A stretch of 12,862 nt of DNA from Verrucomicrobiota bacterium (GTDB lineage Bacteria; Verrucomicrobiota; Verrucomicrobiia; Verrucomicrobiales; DEV007). The notes under the pieces were generated by a model, which was not told the DNA's origin, made no database searches, and saw only the letters and a program-made list of their open reading frames with translations. Of the stretch, positions 5,954 to 12,848 are shown piece by piece (positions within the stretch are counted from its first letter, which is position 1; every line of letters begins with the position of its first letter). The position numbers were made by a program, and so were the translations under genes. The stretch is from contig JAHDCN010000054.1 in assembly GCA_020629815.1 (NCBI GenBank), forward strand, positions 1-12,862, given 5' to 3'.

Positions 5954-6955
5954 ATGGGTGCAGCTACCTCCAAAAACACAAAGTCAGATGACTTCTACGG
6001 GATCAGTGCGGTTTCCAGCCTCACAGGGATTTCGTCGCATCTGCTGCGCATATGGGAGAGGCGCTACAATGTTGTGGAGCCCGTTCGTACCGACTCCAAG
6101 CGCCGGCTCTACTCCCGGGATAATGTCGATCGACTAATCCGAGTGAAGCAGTTGGTTGATCAGGGACACGCAATCGGCGAGGTCGCAAAGCTATCGGATG
6201 AGAAACTTCAGGAACGGTTCTTCGAAGTAAATGGTTCAGACCTCGCCGGTTCCCAAAATGGATCCAGTCCGGCCCGGGTGGTTTTCGTTGGCGGTACCAG
6301 CCGCAACGAAGTTAGGAGCGCGGCCGACAGAGGCCAAAATCTTGAACTGATCGGTGAATTTGCAGACATCGACTCGATGGATCAGGCTCTCAAGCAGGGT
6401 TCTGCCGATTTCCTCATTCTCGATGAGTCCACCCTGTTTGCCGAAACCGTTCATGGACTTCGCGACATTCTCGTTCGCCACTCGGTCAGTCTGATAATCG
6501 TTATCTACCGGTTCGCTCATTCCGATGCCCTCGATGAGTTAGACAAATCCCCGAACAGCTCCATCATTCCTTTGAAAGGGCCGATCCAACCGGACGATCT
6601 GATTCGGATCGCTGCGAACAGCAAAGAGCTGGAAAAGTTTCTATCCTTCCCACCGCAAACGCCACTCGAGCTTGAGGTGGAGAGCGGGGAAACTCCTCCC
6701 CGGAGATTCTCCGACAGAAAACTTTCCGAACTGGCCAGCAGAACCTCAGTCGTCGATTGCGAGTGTCCGCAGCATTTGGCAAATTTGCTAAGCAGCCTTT
6801 CTGCGTTCGAGGAGTACAGTGCCCAATGCGAAAGCAGGAATACGGAAGACGCGGCATTGCACAACTATCTTTACCAGACAACAGCTGAAGCTCGTCACAC
6901 GATGGAGACCGCTCTGGCAAAAGTTCTCAAGCACGAGGGTATCGACATCGACTAG
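5954..6955 (+). CDS. MerR-family regulator, CarA/CarH-like N-terminus, no B12 domain seen
   Basis: The 333-residue protein has three parts. Residues 15-82 are a MerR winged helix (YGISAVSSLTGISSHLLRIW, then ERRY, RRLYS, and a second half ending GHAIGEVAKLS) that closely resembles the DNA-binding domain of CarA/CarH/LitR. Residues about 107-225 form an alternating alpha/beta region (VVFVGG, ADFLILD, SLIIVIYRF, SSIIPLKGP) that looks like a degenerate receiver or Rossmann-type domain. Residues about 267-330 are helical and begin CECPQHLANLL. The cobalamin-binding motif with its histidine ligand (DxHxxG), found in CarH, is absent. The protein is divergent from the ECF sigma/crtI operon and the shared gap carries repeated operator-like sites, so control of that operon is likely. 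The start is firm: an in-frame stop at 5897 and no other ATG, GTG or TTG before 5954. No Shine-Dalgarno is seen. It ends 13 bp from the convergent next gene. Confidence 0.82.
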   Translation: MGAATSKNTKSDDFYGISAVSSLTGISSHLLRIWERRYNVVEPVRTDSKRRLYSRDNVDRLIRVKQLVDQGHAIGEVAKLSDEKLQERFFEVNGSDLAGSQNGSSPARVVFVGGTSRNEVRSAADRGQNLELIGEFADIDSMDQALKQGSADFLILDESTLFAETVHGLRDILVRHSVSLIIVIYRFAHSDALDELDKSPNSSIIPLKGPIQPDDLIRIAANSKELEKFLSFPPQTPLELEVESGETPPRRFSDRKLSELASRTSVVDCECPQHLANLLSSLSAFEEYSAQCESRNTEDAALHNYLYQTTAEARHTMETALAKVLKHEGIDID

Positions 6956-6968
6956 CCCCCTTCGCTTT

Positions 6969-8285
6969 TCAGCCTTCCGGCAAAGCGCGCTCAGCCCTTC
7001 CCAGCTGTAAACGATCGACGACGCCCTCTTTCCATTTAGCAGCTGTCTTCGCATCGACCTCGATGTGGCGTTCTACATGTTTCGAGAAAAACTCCATCAA
7101 CTGAGTGAAGAGTTTTTCTCTGACCTCGTGAGAAAACACCTCACCTTGAGCAAACTTTTGCGGCCGTGGACTCTTGTGCTGCGCCACACATCGATACAGA
7201 AATAACCGGTCGTAATTGCTGCGCAAAGGCAGAGAACCCAGCGCAGTGAAAGCTTTGTTTAAACTCTTCGGGTGTTGCTCGAATTCACTTAGGAGATGCG
7301 CCAACTCCACCCCGAACGTCCAGTCAGGCCCGCGGAAGCGATGCGTCTTGTCGTAAATACCCGCGGTCTCCCAGGCAATGATTCCCAGCGATTGCCGGAC
7401 CAGACTGAGCAAATAAACATTCAGCGCTTTGGCACCCAGCTTTTTCACACCTTTCCAAACCAGCTCGGAACCGACAATCCAACCGAGGGCAACCATTGGA
7501 TTGGACATCACCACAAATTTCCCGCCCTGCCAGACGTAGCGCGCCGGCTCAATGATCGGCTGCAACTTGTCGTATTTCTTGCGCAGATTGCTGGCGGTTC
7601 GAACCCCATCGGAAATCTTGCGCAGATTCATTTGCTGCACTTCGAGAACGGGAAGCTCTTCCAGCAAAAGTATCACCTGGAGTGAGGCTCGGTTAACCGC
7701 CTTGAGGATCGATTCAAGATCAGTCTCCAACAGGGGATATTCCGCCTCAGGCTTGTAGATCTTCGCAATCGAAACCATGAACTCGTAGACGTCCGAGAGC
7801 AGCGTCATGGTATCAAATTTCCCGTCCGACCAGTAGTTGCCATCCGAGAAACGGGCGAGCATTTGTTCCGATTCCGCGTCGAGCAGTTCGGCAACGCGGG
7901 AGTCGAACTGCAAATGCTCTTCACTCTGCCAGTCGAGACTCTGCAATTCATCGAAGTCAGGAAACTCCATCCATTCCCCGTAGGCAGTCAGCACCTTGTC
8001 CAGATCAGCCCGCTTGGCGTCGAGCCGGTCAGACTCAGCCCGAATGGCCTGCCGGGCCATATCAATCAAGTCCTCCTCCTTGTTTTCCTCCTTTTCCCTC
8101 GATCGCCAAAAGGAAACGATCAACAATCCCGCCAGACAGATTCCGAACAAAGTCCAGCTCAACCAGGCTGGCTCCACTTTGGCGAAAAGCAATCCTGCAG
8201 CAATGACGGCAAACGCCACGCCACCCAGAATTCTACCGCCCCGGGCCAGCTGCGAACGCTTCCCGATATCCCACTGCCATTTCAT
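6969..8285 (-). CDS. Two-TM membrane protein of unknown function, third gene of VWA operon
   Basis: I do not recognise a named family for this 438-residue protein. Two hydrophobic segments (about 17-36 and 41-60) make an N-terminal hairpin. A very charged, probably coiled-coil stretch (61-100, RSREKEENKEEDLIDMARQ and on) follows. The rest appears soluble and mostly helical, apart from a mildly hydrophobic part near 255-290 (FVVMSNPMVALGWIVGSELVW). The stretch around 315-370 (AWETAGIYDKTHRFRGPDWTFG, and LPLRSNYDRLFLYRCVAQHK, each less than a full domain) looks strongly constrained. With the positive-inside rule (K/R-rich ends on both sides of the hairpin), the large C-terminal part should be cytoplasmic. 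Its ATG overlaps the stop of the caspase-like gene by 4 bases (ATGA, 8282-8285), so translation is coupled and the proteins probably work together. Confidence 0.7.
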   Translation of the reverse strand: MKWQWDIGKRSQLARGGRILGGVAFAVIAAGLLFAKVEPAWLSWTLFGICLAGLLIVSFWRSREKEENKEEDLIDMARQAIRAESDRLDAKRADLDKVLTAYGEWMEFPDFDELQSLDWQSEEHLQFDSRVAELLDAESEQMLARFSDGNYWSDGKFDTMTLLSDVYEFMVSIAKIYKPEAEYPLLETDLESILKAVNRASLQVILLLEELPVLEVQQMNLRKISDGVRTASNLRKKYDKLQPIIEPARYVWQGGKFVVMSNPMVALGWIVGSELVWKGVKKLGAKALNVYLLSLVRQSLGIIAWETAGIYDKTHRFRGPDWTFGVELAHLLSEFEQHPKSLNKAFTALGSLPLRSNYDRLFLYRCVAQHKSPRPQKFAQGEVFSHEVREKLFTQLMEFFSKHVERHIEVDAKTAAKWKEGVVDRLQLGRAERALPEG

Positions 8286-9253
8286 TTTTTCTTCGCTGAT
8301 TTTTGTTCTACCTCACGATAGATCTCAGCCAGCTGACGCAAGTATTTTTCCAGATCACGATAATAATTGCCCTCGTCCAGCTCGTCTTTTTTGCGACGCA
8401 GCTCCCTCACTTTTCGCTCCAGGATATCCCGGTTCTTGATCTGCTCAGCGGTGAGCTGTCGCTCAAAATCATTCTTCACCAACACCTTCTGCCGGGCGCG
8501 CTCGCCATCCGGATCCGCACCATCCTCAGCGACCTTGACTGCTGTAATACCTTCGAACCAATCAGAGCGGGTTCCCATCTTGTCTCCGGTATCGTCGATC
8601 AAAGCATGCTCCGTAGCGATCCGCCCTTCCTTCTGGAAGAACTCCTCAACCTGTCTGGAAGCGTACAGAAAACACTCCAGCAACGAAACCTGCTGATCGT
8701 TATCGAAGTCAGCAGCTGGCAGTCCTCCGATTGCTTCGGAAAAATAGGTGCCGAATCGGGTGAAGAAATACTCGGCTGGACTCTTGGTCGCCGTTATTAC
8801 AATGCGATTCTCTTTGGAAAGCGTCGGGACAAACGATCCACTGGCTGAGGCCGTGTTAATGATGCTCAATTCGCCCGGGTAGCCTTTCACCCAAACAGCC
8901 AGATCCCTGTCAGTAAAATCCTTGCCTTCAACGTTAAATTTCGCCTCCCGGCCATCGAAGGTTCCATGACCAATCAGGACGATCCACAGCTCATCGGCTG
9001 CCGTTTCCCCGAGCCGCTTTTCCAATCCGGCCGATGTATTTTCGGTGAACACCGGGACGTCTGCTTTTTCAGCTGCAGTCTTCCAGTTGCCCGCAGCTTT
9101 TTGAAACACCTCACGATATTCCTCTGCTCCCTCAAGGCCAAGAACCAAAACAATTTCGTGAGCCGATTTCTCCTGCGATTGTGTAGGCGACGAAAAGACC
9201 AAGCCCAACAAGGCGATCGTAAACAAACCTCTTTGAAACAAAACACTGGTCAT
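8282..9253 (-). CDS. Secreted caspase-like (C13/clan CD fold) protein, catalytic Cys absent
   Basis: A 323-residue protein with a signal peptide (1 to about 26, core FTIALLGLVF). Residues about 33-175 resemble a caspase/legumain-type fold: LWIVLIGHGTFDG carries the catalytic-type His (GHG 95-97), and the second motif is INTASASGSF (132-141), where a protease would have its Cys. No Cys is present there; the only nearby one is C194. Residues 182-193 (DFDNDQQVSLLE) match a canonical EF-hand calcium loop with D, D, D, Q, S and E at positions 1, 3, 5, 7, 9 and 12. The C-terminus (262-323) is a charged coiled coil ending in lysines. I chose the ATG at 9253: it forms TGATG with the stop of the VWA gene, has AAGGGG 8 bases upstream, and starts directly into the signal peptide, unlike a longer reading from 9337. 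Probably a periplasmic partner of the VWA protein rather than an active protease. Confidence 0.75.
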   Translation of the reverse strand: MTSVLFQRGLFTIALLGLVFSSPTQSQEKSAHEIVLVLGLEGAEEYREVFQKAAGNWKTAAEKADVPVFTENTSAGLEKRLGETAADELWIVLIGHGTFDGREAKFNVEGKDFTDRDLAVWVKGYPGELSIINTASASGSFVPTLSKENRIVITATKSPAEYFFTRFGTYFSEAIGGLPAADFDNDQQVSLLECFLYASRQVEEFFQKEGRIATEHALIDDTGDKMGTRSDWFEGITAVKVAEDGADPDGERARQKVLVKNDFERQLTAEQIKNRDILERKVRELRRKKDELDEGNYYRDLEKYLRQLAEIYREVEQKSAKKK

Positions 9254-11736
9254 CACAGAATCCCCTTCCATCGCCGTAATCCCCACTCTCCCAGAAAACA
9301 AAGCAACGCCAGCAGAAAAAACCAGGGTGTATGCCAAAGTGGCTTCTCTTTGATTTCCAACACTGGCACCTCCAGCTTCGACAACGCTGTCACCAGTTGG
9401 TCGAGTTGCCCGATTTCAAAAACCTTCCCCCCGGTAGCGTTGGCAATTTGCTCCAACAGATCGCGATTTGGACCGATGGATCGAAATTCTTCGGCTGCTG
9501 GATTCAGAGCCCAGCCGGATTCACTTTCTGCGATTACCTTTCCTTCCCCATCGCGAGTAGTCGCTTTTAAGCGAAATCCCCCTTCTTCATCGGCAAAGTG
9601 GCGGGTCGAAAAGACGCCTGCTTCCTCGAGACTTGGCTCGCCATTCAACAAGCGCGGCTCCGGCTTTTCACCCTCCTCAGTTTTGGCAAAGTGTTGAGCC
9701 ACCTCAAATTTCACGGAAGCATCATCCTGAGGGCGAAACTCCCGATCACGAACGCGCGCGGTCACTTCGGTCACGGGCAAGGTCCCGTCCGAAACTGACT
9801 GTGTCTCCAGTGTCACTCTTCCAGGAACCTCGACAACAGCCCAGCGCAAAAGTTGTCGCCAGGACTTTGCCAAATCTTCCTGCAACTCGGGATCTCTCAT
9901 TCCCCAGCGCCACATGTCTCCAATCGTGAGAGCTGCCGTCTTGCCCTCGCCATAGCGCTGGGTAATCAGAGCGGGAAGACGGCGATCGCGCGAGTCGGTG
10001 ATTGTCGCCAGAATGCTGGCTCCCGGTTTGATGGCTTGAATTTGGTTCACCGAGAAAAACTCCGGCATGTAAGCGAGCCGGGTTTCTTCATCTGTCTGCG
10101 TTCCGCGCAGTCGCATCCACGGCTCCAGCCAACCTTCCCGGCTCAGATTGTAGGTAGCATACAAAGAAGGCCCACCCCGCCCGGTCTGATCGAGGTAAAC
10201 TGGCAGCATTCTGCCGACGGCTGTGTTGTTCCATTTTCCCTGCTGGAAGGACTCCTGACCACCCAGCATCACCACCGTCCCGCCGCGCTGGGAAACAAAT
10301 CGGTCGAGCAAATCCATCTGCTCCTGAGAGAAAAATTCCGCCTCCACGTCATCGAGAACGATCGCTCGATAGTTGAGAAACAGCTGTTCGGCAGACTTGG
10401 GAAAACCATCTCGCAGCTCCTCCTTCGTCTTCGTGTTCAGCCGCACCAAAACCGGTTCATCGTATTTCTGCGTTTCCTCTGGAACATCGCTGTTGAAGCC
10501 CCGAAACAGAGGGTTGCTACTTTCACCGGTTCGTCCGCGCCATTCGAACTTCGGTTCCCGCTTCGCGATACGAATCAGACCCACGAGGTCAATCTCGGAA
10601 TCCTTCGCTATCGAACGACGAATGAATTTGTATTCCCAGTTCGGGCGACCACTGACGTAGAGAATCCGATACGGCCCACGACCCCGGTCCACCGAGACGA
10701 TGCGCTGATCGTTTTCCGTTGTCAGCTCCTTGGGTGGAGACTCCGTTCCTTTGGGATGACGAATCCCAATTCGGTAAAAAGAGATTCCCTCCGGCACCGT
10801 GGCGATTTTCATCCGAACCTGGGACTCCCTGATTCCCTCCTCCTCCCTGTCGGGAAATGCCACCGGCTCGACGTGCACCTCTTTGCCCTTCTCATCGATG
10901 GCGAACAACTCTGCGGCACGCAGATCACCCCGGGCTTGAGCTGAAACCGAAATGGTTACCGGGGCATCTTCAAAGGCCGATTTCGAAACCGAGATCGCAT
11001 CAATCGCCAGATCAGACGCACCCTCGATCTGCTGCCCCACTACGACTGGAAACACCGGGGCCACCGGCTTGCCTTCCGCAGCCGCTTCACCGAGCTCCTG
11101 CAAAACACTGTCGATTGACTCACTGTCCGTCGCATTGCCATCGGTAAAAATGACAGTGCCGGCATGAGCGCGCCGGGCGTAGCGATTGCGTACGCTGCGC
11201 AAAGAAGTGAGAACAGTGGAAGCGTTACCGGAAAGATCGAGTTCAGTAAAATTGCCGCTCCGTTTCAATCGACGATCAAACACATAAGTTTGCAGGCGAA
11301 ACGTATCGCTGAGCTTTGCCATCCAATCGGGAAGCACGTCTTCCGAGTCTCCCTGCAGAGCTTCCTGCATTTCCCGGCCGAGCGGCTTGTCTTCTCCCGG
11401 CTGTTGAATTGCCAGTCCTCGGGAATTGTCGGCAAGAATCACCAGATCATTCCCGCCTTTTTTCGGCATTTCGTCTAACCACACCGGTTCGAGCAGGGAA
11501 AAAGCCAGCAGAATCAGTCCCGATCCTTTCAACAACATCGCTACCCAGCGAGGCCAGCCCCGGAGAGGAGACCGCCGGTAACTAATCAGCAGGAAAACCA
11601 ATGCCCCGACCGAAAACAACACCACCGCCAGCAGCCAATTATCATTGGCAAAACCGAGAGAGGAGAGTGTGGGGTAATCAATCAAAAGGCCGGTGTTCTT
11701 CCAGAAGGAAACTACACAGAATACCGGGGAAAACAC
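9253..11736 (-). CDS. Membrane-anchored VWA/glutamine-amidotransferase-like protein
   Basis: An 827-residue protein and the first gene of a coupled operon. Two N-terminal membrane helices (about 34-52 and 66-84) flank a basic loop (YRRSPLRGWPR), and a third lies near 804-818, followed by RRWKG. Positive-inside logic puts residues 85-803 in the periplasm. Domains: VWA-like, about 97-235 (LVILADNSRG in place of the DxSxS metal site, TVIFTDGNATD at 194-204); beta-sandwich segments, about 245-350; and a class I glutamine-amidotransferase-like fold, about 355-515 (RILYVSGRPNWEYKFIRR; RAIVLDDVEAEFFSQEQ; GGTVVMLGGQESF at 485-497) with no nucleophilic Cys after GGQ. A further Ig-like or beta region spans about 635-745. 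Such proteins are common in planctomycetes and verrucomicrobia, often near MoxR/DUF58 genes, which are absent here. The start is uncertain: GTG at 11736, or in-frame TTG at 11685, both without a Shine-Dalgarno. A probably scaffolding, non-catalytic role is inferred. Confidence 0.8.
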   Translation of the reverse strand: MFSPVFCVVSFWKNTGLLIDYPTLSSLGFANDNWLLAVVLFSVGALVFLLISYRRSPLRGWPRWVAMLLKGSGLILLAFSLLEPVWLDEMPKKGGNDLVILADNSRGLAIQQPGEDKPLGREMQEALQGDSEDVLPDWMAKLSDTFRLQTYVFDRRLKRSGNFTELDLSGNASTVLTSLRSVRNRYARRAHAGTVIFTDGNATDSESIDSVLQELGEAAAEGKPVAPVFPVVVGQQIEGASDLAIDAISVSKSAFEDAPVTISVSAQARGDLRAAELFAIDEKGKEVHVEPVAFPDREEEGIRESQVRMKIATVPEGISFYRIGIRHPKGTESPPKELTTENDQRIVSVDRGRGPYRILYVSGRPNWEYKFIRRSIAKDSEIDLVGLIRIAKREPKFEWRGRTGESSNPLFRGFNSDVPEETQKYDEPVLVRLNTKTKEELRDGFPKSAEQLFLNYRAIVLDDVEAEFFSQEQMDLLDRFVSQRGGTVVMLGGQESFQQGKWNNTAVGRMLPVYLDQTGRGGPSLYATYNLSREGWLEPWMRLRGTQTDEETRLAYMPEFFSVNQIQAIKPGASILATITDSRDRRLPALITQRYGEGKTAALTIGDMWRWGMRDPELQEDLAKSWRQLLRWAVVEVPGRVTLETQSVSDGTLPVTEVTARVRDREFRPQDDASVKFEVAQHFAKTEEGEKPEPRLLNGEPSLEEAGVFSTRHFADEEGGFRLKATTRDGEGKVIAESESGWALNPAAEEFRSIGPNRDLLEQIANATGGKVFEIGQLDQLVTALSKLEVPVLEIKEKPLWHTPWFFLLALLCFLGEWGLRRWKGIL
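9262..9267 (-). promoter_or_regulatory. Ribosome binding site of the caspase-like gene
   Basis: The minus strand reads AAGGGG, then 8 bases, then the ATG at 9253. The site lies inside the last codons of the VWA gene. It is the only convincing Shine-Dalgarno sequence I found before a start codon in this window, and it supports 9253 rather than 9337 as the start. Confidence 0.5.
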
Positions 11737-11791
11737 AATCGGAGAATCATGGCAGCTTTTGGATTCGCCAATTCAATAGGGTATGGTCAGG

Positions 11792-11832
11792 GACCTAACA
11801 GGGTTAGGTCATACACTCAACAGGGTTAGGTC
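11792..11832 (+). repeat. Dispersed repeat, copy 2 (two AACAGGGTTAGGTC cores)
   Basis: This element reads GACCTAACAGGGTTAGGTC (a perfect 8-bp inverted repeat around AGG, 11792-11810), eight unrelated bases (11811-11818), then AACAGGGTTAGGTC (11819-11832). The two cores (11797-11810 and 11819-11832) have a 22-bp pitch, as in the copy at 3568-3608, which is in the opposite orientation. A further small dyad, GGTC-AGG-GACC, abuts it at 11785-11795. It sits between the DinB-like gene and the VWA operon, where the promoter of the latter is expected; I found no clear -10/-35 pair there. Confidence 0.8.
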
Positions 11833-11846
11833 CATTTGAGATGGTC

Positions 11847-12425
11847 TTAACCCATATTTTTCAGGATCACTTCGATTTGCTTGCGGTGCAGTCCCATGTG
11901 GAAGCCAAGCATCTTGTGCCAGGCAAGACCGTCGAGCGGACCAAACCAGGGATGGGGAGCTTTCACCGATGTTTCCAGCGAATCCAACGCAGCCGTTTTT
12001 TCGAGAAACTCACCACAAACCGATCTGAACTGCTCCACAGTTTCGCTGTCGTTAGAGGTCGGTTTCACCGTCGCGGTACTTGCCTCTCGTGTGGGAGTCT
12101 TCCCCTTATGCAAGGCTTGTATCATGTGACAGATCTGGCCGTTCACGATATTCAGGTGATCCAGCACCATGTAGACCGACCAGAACCGACTGGAATCTTC
12201 GAGACCGCGCAGCCTCTTAATCAGCACCTGCTTGGAGGCAACATCCTCTGAAAGGTTTTCAACCAACTGAAGAATCTGATCCCGCTCCTGCTCAAAAATT
12301 TTCACCGACTGTTCGCGACTCGTTTTCCGCCGATGATTTCGAAACATCTGCTTGGCAAAAAATAACTCCAGCGCCGGCAGCCCGGCACCGGGCGCATCAA
12401 GGTTAGGTTGGCTCTCAATCTTCAT
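11847..12425 (-). CDS. DinB-like (DinB/YfiT four-helix) protein
   Basis: A 192-residue, mostly helical protein resembling the DinB/YfiT-like superfamily, whose members hold a metal ion with three histidines in a four-helix bundle and include thiol-dependent transferases. Visible candidates for the ligands are H90 (in YMVLDHLNIVN) and H176 and H180 (in GFHMGLHRKQIEVIL), the usual spacing of first-helix and last-helix ligands. The conserved C-terminal H-x-x-x-H-R-x-Q-I pattern is the strongest sign. The substrate is unknown. I chose the ATG at 12425 over an in-frame TTG at 12434 because the TTG lies inside the proposed promoter/operator. The gene is divergent from an HxlR-type regulator, 66 bp apart, and may be its target. 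If the promoter at 12435-12463 is right, the mRNA would be almost leaderless. Confidence 0.72.
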   Translation of the reverse strand: MKIESQPNLDAPGAGLPALELFFAKQMFRNHRRKTSREQSVKIFEQERDQILQLVENLSEDVASKQVLIKRLRGLEDSSRFWSVYMVLDHLNIVNGQICHMIQALHKGKTPTREASTATVKPTSNDSETVEQFRSVCGEFLEKTAALDSLETSVKAPHPWFGPLDGLAWHKMLGFHMGLHRKQIEVILKNMG

Positions 12426-12426
12426 T

Positions 12427-12465
12427 ACTTGCAAAATAAAAGTGTTTTACTTGTAATTTGCAAGT
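12427..12465. promoter_or_regulatory. Shared DinB/HxlR promoter region with ACTTGCAA half-sites
   Basis: ACTTGCAAA (12427-12435) and TTTGCAAGT (12457-12465) form a perfect 9-bp inverted repeat with a 21-bp gap. A third, near-identical half-site, ACTTGTAA, lies at 12449-12456; with the last one it makes a compact near-palindrome. Plausible promoters use the same bases. Rightward: TTGCAA (12430-12435), 16 bp, TGTAAT (12452-12457). Leftward: TTGCAA (12458-12463), 17 bp, TTTATT (12435-12440). The layout fits an HxlR-family operator repressing both genes. HxlR relatives such as YodB and HypR bind similar ACT/AGT-ended dyads, as I recall. Confidence 0.5.
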
Positions 12466-12491
12466 GAAATTTTTTCCGCTACGTTTTTGAA

Positions 12492-12848
12492 GTGGCCAAA
12501 AAAAAACATTCCGAAGCGCGGCGATCTCCCTGTCCGGTTTCCTGTACGCTGGATTTGATCGGCGATCGCTGGACGATGCTGGTGATCCGGGATCTGATGC
12601 TGGGGCGCACCCGTTTCAAAGAGTTCAGCGAATCTCCCGAAGGGATACCCACCAATATTCTAACCGAACGCCTGGAGCGCCTATTGCATCACGGCATCAT
12701 CGAAAAGGTTCCCGTCACACCCGGAGGAAAACGCTTCGGATATGAGCTGACGGAAAAAGGCGAGTCGCTCCGCAGTATCCTAATCGCGATGAAAAAATGG
12801 GGCCTGAAATGGGAAAAAGGCACCTATGTAGGCCTCGAACCGAGTTAG
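12492..12848 (+). CDS. HxlR-family winged-helix transcriptional regulator
   Basis: A 118-residue protein covering the whole HxlR-type DNA-binding domain. CPVSCTLDLIGDRWTMLVIR at 14-33 is the family's hallmark start, followed by the recognition region RFKEFSESPEGIPTNILTER (41-60), LERLLHHGIIEK (61-72) and the wing YELTEKGESL (84-93). Family members bind dyad DNA as dimers, and several (YodB, HypR, QorR) sense oxidants or electrophiles through a cysteine near the N-terminus; here C14 and C18 are in that area. The start is a GTG at 12492 with no Shine-Dalgarno and no in-frame ATG nearby. It is divergent from the DinB-like gene, and the shared gap carries repeated half-sites, which suggests control of both. 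The length is normal and the stop (TAG, 12846-12848) lies within the window. Confidence 0.85.
   Translation: MAKKKHSEARRSPCPVSCTLDLIGDRWTMLVIRDLMLGRTRFKEFSESPEGIPTNILTERLERLLHHGIIEKVPVTPGGKRFGYELTEKGESLRSILIAMKKWGLKWEKGTYVGLEPS

Noticed and set aside
9254..9337. A 28-residue N-terminal extension of the caspase-like protein, starting at 9337.
   Set aside because: It lies wholly within the VWA gene, would precede a complete signal peptide, and is less consistent with the TGATG junction and the AAGGGG site.
9853..10944. A 363-codon plus-strand open frame inside the VWA gene.
   Set aside because: It is the antisense shadow of a well-supported 827-residue protein and shows no domain, membrane segment or signal peptide.
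3568..11832. The 8.2-kb stretch between the two inverted repeats as a composite mobile element.
   Set aside because: There is no transposase, integrase or target duplication, and the first repeat lies inside an apparent operon, cutting across gene units.
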